From CAYLJV01 sp964554215 (GTDB lineage: Archaea > Hadarchaeota > Hadarchaeia > Hadarchaeales > JAGGTB01), in contig CAZKND010000020.1 in the NCBI GenBank assembly GCA_964554215.1, positions 1-21,806 on the forward strand: a DNA stretch of 21,806 nt, written 5' to 3'. Made by a program: the position numbers and the translations under genes. This document shows, piece after piece, positions 8,318 to 16,252 of the stretch. The first letter of the stretch is position 1, and the number at the start of each line of letters is the position of its first letter. Under the pieces are notes generated by a model. That model had not been told where the DNA came from and did not search any database. It was given only the letters and a program-made list of their open reading frames with translations.

Positions 8318-8585
8318 TCTTAATCTCCTCCGCATTTTTCAATATTTTTCGAATTTTATCCGGTTTTTTTATACGCCCTTCGAGTTTCTTTCCTCTTTTC
8401 CTCGTTTCTATTACGCCAGAATCCTCCAGTTTACTGAAATGCCTATAAACTACGGACAGGTCTTTTTTTATTACGTCCTCAAATTCGCAATAGCATTTGA
8501 AATCTCCGTGCTCTAGCAGTCCTTTAACGATCTCAAGCCTTTGCTCCGAAGATAGGGCTTCAAAAACCTTCGACTTTTTTTGCAT
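8307..8585 (-). CDS. ArsR/SmtB-family metal(loid)-responsive repressor
   Basis: Winged-helix repressor of 92 residues. The ALSSEQRLEIVKGLLEHGDF segment is the usual ArsR N-terminal helix pair. FKCYCEFEDVIKKDLSVVYRHFSKLEDSGVI is the recognition region, with Cys31 and Cys33 in the CxC position where ArsR proteins bind arsenite or antimonite in helix 3. Ligand release from DNA would derepress the downstream thioredoxin-like gene and permease. I choose ATG 8585 rather than 8603: a TATA box at 8611-8617 predicts transcription starting near 8588-8590, so the 8603 codon would be outside the message. The inverted repeat at 8581-8602 covers this start. The stop is TGA. Confidence 0.85.
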   Translation of the reverse strand: MQKKSKVFEALSSEQRLEIVKGLLEHGDFKCYCEFEDVIKKDLSVVYRHFSKLEDSGVIETRKRGKKLEGRIKKPDKIRKILKNAEEIKNES

Positions 8586-8602
8586 TATTGTGCAATAATG
8601 CA
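8581..8602. promoter_or_regulatory. Perfect 10+10 bp inverted repeat, probable ArsR operator
   Basis: TGCATTATTG (8581-8590), two bases, then CAATAATGCA (8593-8602): a perfect 10-bp inverted repeat. It overlaps the predicted transcription start and the arsR start codon and lies just downstream of the TATA box, an ideal place for an autoregulatory repressor dimer. Binding by the ArsR encoded here is inference from position and symmetry. Confidence 0.75.
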
Positions 8603-8610
8603 TTTCAACC

Positions 8611-8618
8611 TATAAAAG
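8611..8618 (-). promoter_or_regulatory. TATA box for arsR operon
   Basis: CTTTTATA read on the minus strand, about 25 bases before the predicted start of a nearly leaderless message beginning at or just before ATG 8585. Archaeal spacing fits well. Confidence 0.55.
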
Positions 8619-8658
8619 TTCCGTCCACCTGCAAAGGTATCCAAAACAAATTTCAAAA

Positions 8659-9423
8659 TCATTCTGAAGATTCGGAATCTTCCATTTCTTTACCGAAAGC
8701 CCGAAGGGTCTCAGAAGATATACCGGTCGGAGAAAAAATCGTCACTATATCCCCGGATTTTATAGTCGTATCTCCTCTCGGAGTTAAGGTCTCATTTTCC
8801 TTCTCAACAGCAACAAAAAGATCCTCTTTTTCAAGAAAACCTGCATTGTTGATCTCCTCCACAGTCTTACCAGAAACCGGAGCACTTTCGTTAACTCGCA
8901 TATCCGCAGTCTCAGCTTCACCAGAAATACTCTTCAAATCCACTATTGGGCCCGGTTCTATCTCTCCAGGGCCAAACTCCTCGTAAGGCTCGTAATATTC
9001 CCTACGGATCAGGTCTTCATCTTCTATATCCAAACCAAGTTCTATCAACTCATTAGTTATCTTTGTGACTTCCTCAGTGTCCTCAGCAACCACCTTAATA
9101 TGAAGGTCTATATCCCCCGAAATTATCTCTCTAATCTGTATAACACCGGGTACTTGCAGCGCTTTTTTAGCTAAATTTTGTCTATCCTTTATTGAAGAAG
9201 AGCATTTTATCAAGGCAACTAAAAGCTTTCCGGACCTCTGAAAGTCCACATCCGCATGATATCCCCTCAATATCCCTTTTTCCTCAAGCTGCTTTATCCT
9301 ATTTCGTATAGTTCCGGGAGAAACATTAACTTCTTCAGCTATCTCCGGCGTAGTCGTCTCCCTAGCATTTTGCATCAGCCTATAAACTATCCTTTTGTCT
9401 ATCTCATCTAGTCTTTCAGTCAT
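8659..9423 (-). CDS. Lrp/AsnC-type regulator fused to RCK_C (TrkA_C) domain
   Basis: 254-residue transcription factor. An N-terminal HTH (residues about 5-50, LDEIDKRIVYRLMQNARETTTPEIAEEVNVSPGTIRNR) is followed by an Lrp RAM-like effector domain (about 60-140), an acidic linker, and a C-terminal RCK_C domain (about 165-245, with the APVSGKTVEEI and LTPRGDTTIKSGDIVTIF strands). RCK_C domains bind small ligands in K+ transport systems, and Lrp-RCK_C fusions are known in haloarchaea. It is encoded head-to-head with trkA, so control of K+ uptake in response to a cytoplasmic signal is the likely job. The ATG at 9423 has no ribosome site; a TATA-like ATAAAAAACG (9451-9460) predicts a leader of only about 7 bases. 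The stop is TGA. Confidence 0.88.
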   Translation of the reverse strand: MTERLDEIDKRIVYRLMQNARETTTPEIAEEVNVSPGTIRNRIKQLEEKGILRGYHADVDFQRSGKLLVALIKCSSSIKDRQNLAKKALQVPGVIQIREIISGDIDLHIKVVAEDTEEVTKITNELIELGLDIEDEDLIRREYYEPYEEFGPGEIEPGPIVDLKSISGEAETADMRVNESAPVSGKTVEEINNAGFLEKEDLFVAVEKENETLTPRGDTTIKSGDIVTIFSPTGISSETLRAFGKEMEDSESSE

Positions 9424-9579
9424 TTACGACAAATTACAATTAGAGTTAAACGTTTTTTATTCCTCGCAATCACAAGGCCCCTTAAAAATACGGAAAATAA
9501 GAATACAAAAGTTTTATTTTAAATAAAATTACTTTAACAGTAAAATAACACACCGAAAATAAAAAAAGAGGAATAAAAA
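9424..9579. promoter_or_regulatory. Divergent promoter region between lrp-RCK_C and trkA
   Basis: Very AT-rich. Minus-strand TATA-like ATAAAAAACG at 9451-9460 serves the lrp-type gene. Plus-strand TTTAAATA at 9518-9525 lies inside an inverted repeat, TTTTATTT (9512-9519), T, AAATAAAA (9521-9528), and is the best TATA candidate for trkA. A regulator bound to this repeat would block trkA transcription, but AT-rich symmetry can also arise by chance. A GAGG ribosome site for trkA is at 9568-9571. Confidence 0.5.
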
Positions 9580-10248
9580 ATGAGAGTTGTTTTGGTAGGA
9601 GGAGGCCGAACAGGATTCAACCTCGCAAAAAGGCTAATATCCACAGGACACGAACCAGTCATAATTGAAAAAGACGAAGAAAGAGCTAACGAATTAACCA
9701 AAAAATTAGACGCGTTAATCATTCCAGGAAGCGGCACCAAACTAAGCATGTTGAAAAAAGCCGAAGTCGGAAAAGCAGACGCATTAGCAGCACTTACACC
9801 CAACGACGAAACCAACCTAATGGTCACAAAACTAGCAAAAGAACTGGGATCTCCAAAAATAATAGCACGGGTAAACGAAACTAAACACGTGGAAATGTTC
9901 GAAAACATAGGAGCCGATGCAACAATAAGTTCAATAATGCCAACGGTAGGACTGTTCGAGAAAGCAATAACGGGACCAGAAGCTTACGGTCTACTAAGCT
10001 TGGGAGGAAACAAAGCAGAAGTAACGGAAGTGACCGTTTCAGAAAATTCAGAAGTGGTTGGAAGCACTGTAAAAGAATTGGACCTACCTGACCTGTGTAC
10101 AATAGCTATGATCACTAGAAAAGACGAACTGATTAATCCAAAAGAAAACCCCACGCTAAAAGAGAAAGATCGAGTGATACTCGTAGGTGACGAGAAAGAT
10201 ATAGAATACATGGGTAGACTACTACAAGGAGAAACAAACGATAACTAA
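9580..10248 (+). CDS. trkA: TrkA-type K+ uptake regulatory subunit (RCK_N + RCK_C)
   Basis: Peripheral cytoplasmic subunit that gates a membrane K+ channel/transporter (TrkH/KtrB type) in response to nucleotides. 222 residues: RCK_N Rossmann domain from residue 1 (VVLVGGGRTGFNLA, a GxGxxG-type loop; IIEKDEER places the ribose-binding acidic residue after strand 2), and RCK_C at about 140-222 (EVTVSENSEVVGSTVKELDLP, then LKEKDRVILVGDEKDIE). No membrane partner is encoded in the window. ATG at 9580 has GAGG at a good spacing of 8 bases. It is divergent from the Lrp-RCK_C gene. K+ uptake control fits a salt-in halophile. The stop is TAA. Confidence 0.92.
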   Translation: MRVVLVGGGRTGFNLAKRLISTGHEPVIIEKDEERANELTKKLDALIIPGSGTKLSMLKKAEVGKADALAALTPNDETNLMVTKLAKELGSPKIIARVNETKHVEMFENIGADATISSIMPTVGLFEKAITGPEAYGLLSLGGNKAEVTEVTVSENSEVVGSTVKELDLPDLCTIAMITRKDELINPKENPTLKEKDRVILVGDEKDIEYMGRLLQGETNDN

Positions 10249-10274
10249 GTTTTCTCAAACAAAAATAACTCTAT

Positions 10275-10814
10275 CTAACTAGAATCCTTCTCTCTACGCT
10301 TGAACGACTCAACTAATGGTTTTAGAAGTGTCCTAACGAACTTTCTAAGATTGTCATTTCTCTCTATGACATCAGCGATCGGTGGTGAAACCCTATAGTA
10401 TAGATCGACAAGCTTCTTGCCCCAATGCCTATGAACGAGATATGAATCCCTAAACCTACGGAGAACATTGATATCTTTTGAGAAAGGCGTACCATAAGCA
10501 GCAGTAGCTATGAAACATCCCTGTCTCTTATTCTCCATATCATAATAGAAATAACGATCACATTCCGGACATACATACTTAAGAAATACCTTTTCCTCAG
10601 TAGTCTTTTTAAATAAGAACTTCCTCGTTTCCTCCTCTCTAATCTCCGTACCTGCAATATCCATTTTTACAGAGTCTTCAGAACATAGTAAAGTAGGAAC
10701 AGCATCTACATCAGCAGGGCTAAGTTCATCAGAGTCCTGTTCAAAATCTTCCTCGAAGTCTTCTTCAAAGTCATCTAAAAAATCGTCTTCTTCCTCTGGT
10801 TCCTCTTCAGTCAA
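10275..10814 (-). CDS. CFI-box-CTERM domain protein with acidic-aromatic N-terminal repeats
   Basis: About 179 residues from TTG at 10814, which has AGGTG just upstream; an in-frame start at 10892 would add an unlikely Cys/Phe-rich tail. N-terminal acidic repeats of the form DDFEEDFEEDF (roughly residues 10-28) are followed by a middle domain with one CPEC knuckle (82-85). The C-terminal domain opens with GCFIATAAYG (Cys100), the hallmark of the CFI-box-CTERM family, then LRRFRDSYL and YYRVSPPIADVI. The function of this domain is not established; no signal peptide or membrane segment is seen. It converges on trkA with a 26-base gap. The stop is TAG (10275-10277), and reading through it would run antisense into trkA, so TAG appears to be a genuine stop here. 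Confidence 0.75.
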   Translation of the reverse strand: MTEEEPEEEDDFLDDFEEDFEEDFEQDSDELSPADVDAVPTLLCSEDSVKMDIAGTEIREEETRKFLFKKTTEEKVFLKYVCPECDRYFYYDMENKRQGCFIATAAYGTPFSKDINVLRRFRDSYLVHRHWGKKLVDLYYRVSPPIADVIERNDNLRKFVRTLLKPLVESFKRREKDSS

Positions 10815-10930
10815 ATTGACACCTATTTTTACTATGTTAACAAAGCAATTAAATCCACTTATTTTGTTACACCCATAACAAAAAAATAGCAAAATTAGCC
10901 TATTAGAAATTAATAAAAATATCTTTACGA
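10815..10930. promoter_or_regulatory. Upstream region of the CFI-box gene
   Basis: AT-rich stretch between the NIF3 gene stop and the chosen TTG start of the CFI-box gene. The minus-strand sequence contains several TATA-like runs (for example TTTAATTG near 10848-10855) and the ribosome site AGGTG close to the start. No other structure is evident. Confidence 0.3.
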
Positions 10931-11887
10931 TTATCTCTCAAACCTTTTGAACCCGGAAAGACCCAAAACTTCGAAATCGAACTTCTCTTGAGCCTTGTCA
11001 AGAACAAGATTTATTCCTAAAGTATCAGAAGGCATATGCCCAGCAGTTATTATATTGATATTATGCTCATCAGCTTTCTCTATTTGATCCTTCGGAGCAT
11101 GCATAGCTATCAAAGTATCTATACCTGAATTGACCATTTTCTCGATAACCCCATCTCCTAAATCAGTTCCTCCCGTAAAACCGAAAACCCCTATTTCACC
11201 CGCTCTGTTCTTTCCATCCCCCGAGTAAATCTTAGGTCCCATATCATATTTCAAAGACCATTCATATTCGGGAAGTTCAAGAAGACAATCGATTATATCA
11301 TCCAATCTCTCAGGATCTTCCTCGTCCAAATAATCCTTCATGAAGGAATAAGCATGATTATCCATCACTGTATGGAGACACATATAGGGAATATCCAATA
11401 ATTCAGCAGTCCTCGGAGCCCGAGGATGATTAGCCGGATGAACCGACTTACTAACTTCATCTATTCTCGGTTTAACCAAACCTTCAGCCTGAGAAACCGG
11501 GACTCCAGCTTCGGAAAGAACATCCACCTGCAAACCCATAACTCCGGAAAGTCGGGCCAAAGCCGCCCCTTCAGGATGATGAGTGACCACACAATCAATA
11601 TCCTCCCCCTCCTCATTCAACCTTTTAACAAGCAAAAGCTCAGGGACTTCCATATCTATACCGAGTGCAATTTTTTGAACATCTCTATCCCCGCCATAAA
11701 GCACTTTGCTGTCATCATAAGGATTTTCCAACCTATCCTCATCATAATGCTCTTTTCTAGGTCCTTCCAATTCCTCAAACCTTTCTTCTCTCTTTTCAAG
11801 GAGCTCCTCTATCTGATCTTCGTTTCTAGGGTCCTTTGTTATGGCCTCTTGAACTGCAAACTCATGTAAGTCTTTTAATTTAACCAT
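10931..11887 (-). CDS. NIF3/DUF34 family protein
   Basis: 318-residue cytoplasmic protein of the NIF3-like (DUF34) family, which binds a dinuclear metal centre; its physiological role is unsettled, although a GTP-cyclohydrolase-related function has been suggested for relatives. Metal-ligand motifs visible are VVTHHPEG near the middle, the LHTVMDNH histidines, and GHMPSDTLGINLV near the C terminus. The N-terminal 65 residues form a charged helical extension (KREERFEELEGPRKEHYDED). ATG at 11887 has GTGAGGT 4 bases upstream; a TATA-like TTTAAATT (minus strand, 11917-11924) suggests its own promoter in the 64-base gap after carA. The stop is TAA. Confidence 0.85.
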   Translation of the reverse strand: MVKLKDLHEFAVQEAITKDPRNEDQIEELLEKREERFEELEGPRKEHYDEDRLENPYDDSKVLYGGDRDVQKIALGIDMEVPELLLVKRLNEEGEDIDCVVTHHPEGAALARLSGVMGLQVDVLSEAGVPVSQAEGLVKPRIDEVSKSVHPANHPRAPRTAELLDIPYMCLHTVMDNHAYSFMKDYLDEEDPERLDDIIDCLLELPEYEWSLKYDMGPKIYSGDGKNRAGEIGVFGFTGGTDLGDGVIEKMVNSGIDTLIAMHAPKDQIEKADEHNINIITAGHMPSDTLGINLVLDKAQEKFDFEVLGLSGFKRFER

Positions 11888-11916
11888 CTTACCTCACTTT
11901 TCTATTCTTTTTGAAA

Positions 11917-11924
11917 AATTTAAA
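11917..11924 (-). promoter_or_regulatory. TATA-like box before the NIF3 gene
   Basis: TTTAAATT on the minus strand, about 30 bases before the NIF3 start. It sits in the only gap between carA and NIF3 and would give a very short leader. Confidence 0.35.
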
Positions 11925-11951
11925 CCGTTCGATTGGCCCGTCAAAACCAAA

Positions 11952-13031
11952 TTAGTCCTTTAACATTCCCTTCAATTCGTCGAAAAAGAAATAAGTATCG
12001 TGAGGGCCCGGACCTGCCTCCGGATGGTACTGAACAGCCAAAACCGGCAAATCTTTGTGCTCCACGGCCTCTATCGTATCATCGTTCAGATTCATCTGAG
12101 TAGCCTCCAAATCCACCTCTTCCAAGCTTTCCTCAGTCACCGCAAATCCATGATTTTGCGTAGATATGAAAACTCTACCCGTTTCAAGATCCTTAACAGG
12201 ATGATTTATCCCTCTATGACCAAACTTGAGTTTGAAAGTCTCCGCACCCAAAGCTAAAGAAATGATCTGAGCCCCTAAACAAATCCCAGAAACAGGGACC
12301 TTACCAATCAAATCATCAACACAGCTTATAACCCCATCCAACAAAGCAGGATTTCCAGGGCCATTCGAAACCAAAACACCATCGGGCTCATCCTCTAAAA
12401 TCTCATCCGATGAAGTATCGTGCGGATACAAAGTAACGTTTATACCCTTAGCTAAAACCCTTTCAAGGATATTTTTCTTATAACCGCAATCTATCATGGC
12501 CAGCTCCAAATCGCCGTCGGCCTCATATCTCTGAACCTGATCAATAGACATTTCGGGAACGAGGTAATCTTTTTCCTTTATCGACATTTGCTCCCTGGCC
12601 TCTTTGACGAGTTCCCCCTCTTCTACATCCCCTCCAACCTGAACTACAGCTTTCATAGAACCTTGTTCTCTGATATTTCTAGTAAGCATTCTAGTATCAA
12701 CTCCTTCAATGCCGGGAATATCGTATTCTTCAAGGAACTCCGCCAACGTCTTCTCAGATTTATAATTACTCGGATAACGGCAAAGGTCTCTAATAACCAA
12801 AGCTTCAGCCGTGATTTCTTCGGATTGATAATCCTCTTCACAAACCCCATAATTTCCGACCTGGGGATAAGTAGGCATTAAAATCTGACCATTATACGAA
12901 GGGTCCGTCAAAGCTTCGACATAGCCCGTCATCGCCGTTTCGAAAACAAGCTCTCCCGTAGCTTTACCTTCCACTCCAAAACCTTCACCTTTCAAAAAGG
13001 TTCCATCTTCTAGAGCTAGATAAGCCTTCAC
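11952..13031 (-). CDS. carA: Carbamoyl-phosphate synthase small (glutaminase) subunit
   Basis: Class I glutamine amidotransferase that supplies ammonia to CarB for carbamoyl phosphate, the precursor of arginine and pyrimidines. 359 residues: N-terminal CarA domain (about 1-150, with TGYVEALTDPSYNGQI) and C-terminal GATase (from about 175). The catalytic nucleophile is Cys251 in SGICLGAQ, with His336 and Glu338 in QYHPEAGPGP. The oxyanion-region VSNGPGNP and the TQNHGFAV segment are present. The start is GTG at 13031, sharing GTGA with the carB stop, with GGTGAT five bases upstream. Gene order is carB then carA. The stop is TAA. Confidence 0.97.
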   Translation of the reverse strand: MKAYLALEDGTFLKGEGFGVEGKATGELVFETAMTGYVEALTDPSYNGQILMPTYPQVGNYGVCEEDYQSEEITAEALVIRDLCRYPSNYKSEKTLAEFLEEYDIPGIEGVDTRMLTRNIREQGSMKAVVQVGGDVEEGELVKEAREQMSIKEKDYLVPEMSIDQVQRYEADGDLELAMIDCGYKKNILERVLAKGINVTLYPHDTSSDEILEDEPDGVLVSNGPGNPALLDGVISCVDDLIGKVPVSGICLGAQIISLALGAETFKLKFGHRGINHPVKDLETGRVFISTQNHGFAVTEESLEEVDLEATQMNLNDDTIEAVEHKDLPVLAVQYHPEAGPGPHDTYFFFDELKGMLKD

Positions 13032-16000
13032 GCATCATCACCCGAAAATTCTTGAATAGGCTTAACCGTCATCTCGCCTTCCCTCATTCTCTTAATAGCA
13101 TTGACCGCCGCAGTCGCTCCAGCCATCGTAGTAATGTAAGGAATACCAAAATTGACGGCCGTCGACCTGATTTCAAACTCATCCGATTTAGCACCTTTAC
13201 CAACAGGCGTGTTTATAATCAAATCTATCTGATCGGACTTTACCAAATCTAAAATGTTCGGCCTTTCAATATCTCTTACCTTCGGAACAATCTCCACGTC
13301 CACACCCATGTTTTTCAACTTATTCCCCGTTCCTTCGGTAGCGTAGATATCAAAACCCAGATTTTCCAGATTCGAAGCTATAAGTGTAACAGTTCTCAAA
13401 TCCTTATTCCTAACAGAGATGAAAACGTTTCCGTTCTCCGGAAGTTCCATCCCAGCCGAGATTTGAGACTTATAATAAGCTTTTCCAAAGTCGGTATCAA
13501 TACCCATAGCTTCTCCCGTAGCCTTCATCTCCGGTCCAAGAACCGTATCCACTCCAGGCAAATTAGAAAACGAAAAAACAGCCTCCTTGACCGAAACATG
13601 GTCAACTTCCGCCTCCTCAGTAAAGCCAATCTCTTCCAAAGATTTCCCAACCATCACCTGAGTCGCAATCTTAGCAAGCTGGACACCTGTAGACTTACTC
13701 AAATACGGGATAGTCCTAGAAGCACGAGGATTAACTTCGAGAACATAAACATTATCGTTCTTAACCGCAAACTGAATATTCATCAAACCAACAACCTCCA
13801 ACTCCTTAGCCATCTTAGCAGTCGCCTCCCTCATCTCATCCATAGCAGCCTCGCTAATAGATTGAGGAGGATAAACACAAGCAGAATCTCCAGAATGCAC
13901 ACCCGCCTCCTCAGTGTGCTCCATCACACCACCCAATACAACATCTTCACCATCAGACACTGCGTCAACCTCAACCTCAACCGCCTCCTCAAGGAACTTA
14001 TCTATCAAAATAGGTTTATCAGGAGAAACATCAATAGCTTCCTCTATGTAATTCTCCAACTCCTCCTCCCCATAAACAATCTCCATGCCCCTGCCCCCTA
14101 AAACATAGGAAGGCCTCACAAGTACAGGATAGCCAATATTTCCAGCGATCTCCAAAGCCTCCTCAAAAGACCTAGCAGTCCCACCTTCAGGCTGATTCAA
14201 ATCAAGCTTGTCAATCATATCGCCAAATCTTTGCCTGTCTTCAGACATATCTATAGACTTCGGAGGAGTTCCAAGAATATTGACCCCTTCCTCTTCCAAT
14301 TCTTCAGCGATATTCAAAGGAGTCTGCCCACCAAACTGCACCACAACTCCCGCCGGGTCTTCCTCCTCGATAATCCCAAGAATATCTTCCGCAGTGAGAG
14401 GTTCAAAGTAGAGCTTATCCGTCGTATCATAATCGGTAGAAACAGTCTCCGGATTACTATTAACCATGATAGTCTCATATCCCTCCTCCTCCAACGCATA
14501 AGCACATTGAACGCAACAATAATCAAACTCTATACCTTGACCTATCCTATTCGGCCCCGACCCAAGAATCATAATAGACTCCTCTTCAGTTTCCCTAACC
14601 TCCGACTCCTGTCCATAAGTCGAATAATAATAAGGCGTCTTAGCTTCAAATTCAGCAGCACATGTATCTACAGCCTTGAAAGTAGACTCCACACCTTCAT
14701 CTTTCCTATACTGTCTCACTTCTCTCTCATCGGACCCAAGCAAATAGGCCAATTGTTTATCGGAAAAACCATACCTCTTCGCCTTCCTCATCTCTTCAGG
14801 AGAAATTTCCTCAAGACTCTCATTTCCCTCAATCTCCTCCTCCACATCAACAATTTCCCTTACTCTAGATATGAACCATGGATCCACTTGAGTCTTCTCA
14901 CTGACCTCTTCAATAGAATAACCCTCCTTAAGAGCATGCCTAATGTAAAATATCCTCTCAGAAGTAGGTATAGAAAGCATCCTATCCAAATCCTCATCTT
15001 CAGAAATAACAGAATCACCATCGGCCCCTAATCCGGCCCGACCGATTTCCAAAGACCTCATAGCCTTCTGAAGAGCTTCCTCAAAATTCCTACCTATAGA
15101 CATAGTCTCCCCAACAGCCTTCATTTGCGTAGTTAACTCTTCATCTGCACCTGGCAATTTATCGAAAGGCCATCTAGGAGCTTTCACAACCGTATAATCT
15201 ATCGTAGGCTCAAAAGACGCAGGTGTTTCCTTAGTAATATCATTAGGTATCTCATCCAAAGTCAAGCCAACCGCCAACTTCGCCGCTATTTTCGCAATAG
15301 GGAAACCTGTAGCCTTTGAAGCTAAAGCAGAAGACCTCGAAACCCTCGGATTCATCTCTACAACAATCATCCTTCCATTTTCCGGATTAACGGCAAATTG
15401 TATATTTGAACCTCCAGTCTCTACTCCAATCTCTCTGATAATATCCAAAGAATAATCTCTCATCCTCTGATACTCTTCATCCGTAAGGGTCTGAGAAGGC
15501 GCACAGGTTATCGAGTCTCCAGTATGAACTCCCATAGGAGTCATATTTTCCACAGTACAAATTATCACAACATTATCCCCCAAATCCCTCATGACTTCCA
15601 ACTCAAATTCCTTCCATCCCTCCACCGATTCCTCAATCAAAACCTGATCAATTCTACTCCTACTAATCCCTTTAGCAGCAACTTCACGCAACTCCTCCTG
15701 ATTATAAGCGGACCCCCCACCAGAACCTCCCAAAGTGTAAGCAGGCCTAACAACCACCGGATACCCAATTTCATCTGCCACCTCTACCGCATCTTCCACC
15801 GAATTAACCGCCTCACTCTTAAGATAAGGAACGTCTATACTGCTCATGGCATTCTTGAAACTGGTCCTATCTTCGGCCTTGTCAATAGCCTGAGCATCAG
15901 CTCCTATCAATTCCACATCGTGCTCCTCTAGAAAACCTCTTTCAGACAGATTAGAAGCAATGTTCAAACCTTCCTGTGCCCCCAATGTCGGAAGCAAAGC

Positions 16001-16252
16001 GTCCGGATTCTCTTTTTTGATAACCTTTTCTGCAAAATCCGCGCTCAAAGGTTCAATATAGGTTCTATCAGCCATGTCAAAATCAGTCATAATTGTAGCA
16101 GGATTGGAATTCATCAAAATGGTCTTGTATCCTTCCTCATTAAGCGCCTTACAAGCCTGAGAACCAGAATAGTCAAACTCACAGGCCTGACCAATTCTTA
16201 TAGGTCCAGAACCTATGACCATAATACTTTCTATATCTTCTCTCTTAGGCAC
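13028..16252 (-). CDS. carB: Carbamoyl-phosphate synthase large subunit
   Basis: 1074 residues, the full family length. Two homologous ATP-grasp synthetase halves (about 1-400 and 550-935) are separated by an oligomerisation region, and the C-terminal MGS-like allosteric domain (about 935-1074) ends the protein. Motifs: IGSGPIRIGQACEFDYSG at the start and LGSGPNRIGQGIEFDYCC at the matching site of the second half; VVRPAYTLGGSGGG and VLVRPSYVLGGRGMEI ATP-grasp glycine loops; VEMNPRVSRSSALASKATG and LEVNPRASRTIPYLSKSTG metal-binding strands. Both halves look intact. The start is GTG at 16252, giving the family-typical PKRED N terminus; an in-frame TAA two codons upstream excludes a longer protein, and GGGAG lies 9 bases before. 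Divergent from purB. The stop is TGA. Confidence 0.98.
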   Translation of the reverse strand: MPKREDIESIMVIGSGPIRIGQACEFDYSGSQACKALNEEGYKTILMNSNPATIMTDFDMADRTYIEPLSADFAEKVIKKENPDALLPTLGAQEGLNIASNLSERGFLEEHDVELIGADAQAIDKAEDRTSFKNAMSSIDVPYLKSEAVNSVEDAVEVADEIGYPVVVRPAYTLGGSGGGSAYNQEELREVAAKGISRSRIDQVLIEESVEGWKEFELEVMRDLGDNVVIICTVENMTPMGVHTGDSITCAPSQTLTDEEYQRMRDYSLDIIREIGVETGGSNIQFAVNPENGRMIVVEMNPRVSRSSALASKATGFPIAKIAAKLAVGLTLDEIPNDITKETPASFEPTIDYTVVKAPRWPFDKLPGADEELTTQMKAVGETMSIGRNFEEALQKAMRSLEIGRAGLGADGDSVISEDEDLDRMLSIPTSERIFYIRHALKEGYSIEEVSEKTQVDPWFISRVREIVDVEEEIEGNESLEEISPEEMRKAKRYGFSDKQLAYLLGSDEREVRQYRKDEGVESTFKAVDTCAAEFEAKTPYYYSTYGQESEVRETEEESIMILGSGPNRIGQGIEFDYCCVQCAYALEEEGYETIMVNSNPETVSTDYDTTDKLYFEPLTAEDILGIIEEEDPAGVVVQFGGQTPLNIAEELEEEGVNILGTPPKSIDMSEDRQRFGDMIDKLDLNQPEGGTARSFEEALEIAGNIGYPVLVRPSYVLGGRGMEIVYGEEELENYIEEAIDVSPDKPILIDKFLEEAVEVEVDAVSDGEDVVLGGVMEHTEEAGVHSGDSACVYPPQSISEAAMDEMREATAKMAKELEVVGLMNIQFAVKNDNVYVLEVNPRASRTIPYLSKSTGVQLAKIATQVMVGKSLEEIGFTEEAEVDHVSVKEAVFSFSNLPGVDTVLGPEMKATGEAMGIDTDFGKAYYKSQISAGMELPENGNVFISVRNKDLRTVTLIASNLENLGFDIYATEGTGNKLKNMGVDVEIVPKVRDIERPNILDLVKSDQIDLIINTPVGKGAKSDEFEIRSTAVNFGIPYITTMAGATAAVNAIKRMREGEMTVKPIQEFSGDDA

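Noticed and set aside
8586..8603. Upstream ATG 8603 as arsR start
   Set aside because: It would add six residues encoded within the palindrome and lies upstream of the transcript start predicted from the TATA box.
9512..9528. TTTTATTT-T-AAATAAAA repeat as a firm Lrp operator
   Set aside because: It is symmetric and well placed, but such AT-only symmetry is common in this AT-rich DNA; kept only as part of the promoter region.
13463..15031. Long plus-strand open frames (13463-14101, 14231-15031) opposite carB
   Set aside because: They are antisense to a full-length conserved carB, have Arg/Ile/Leu/Ser-rich composition unlike the acidic proteome, and lack ribosome sites.
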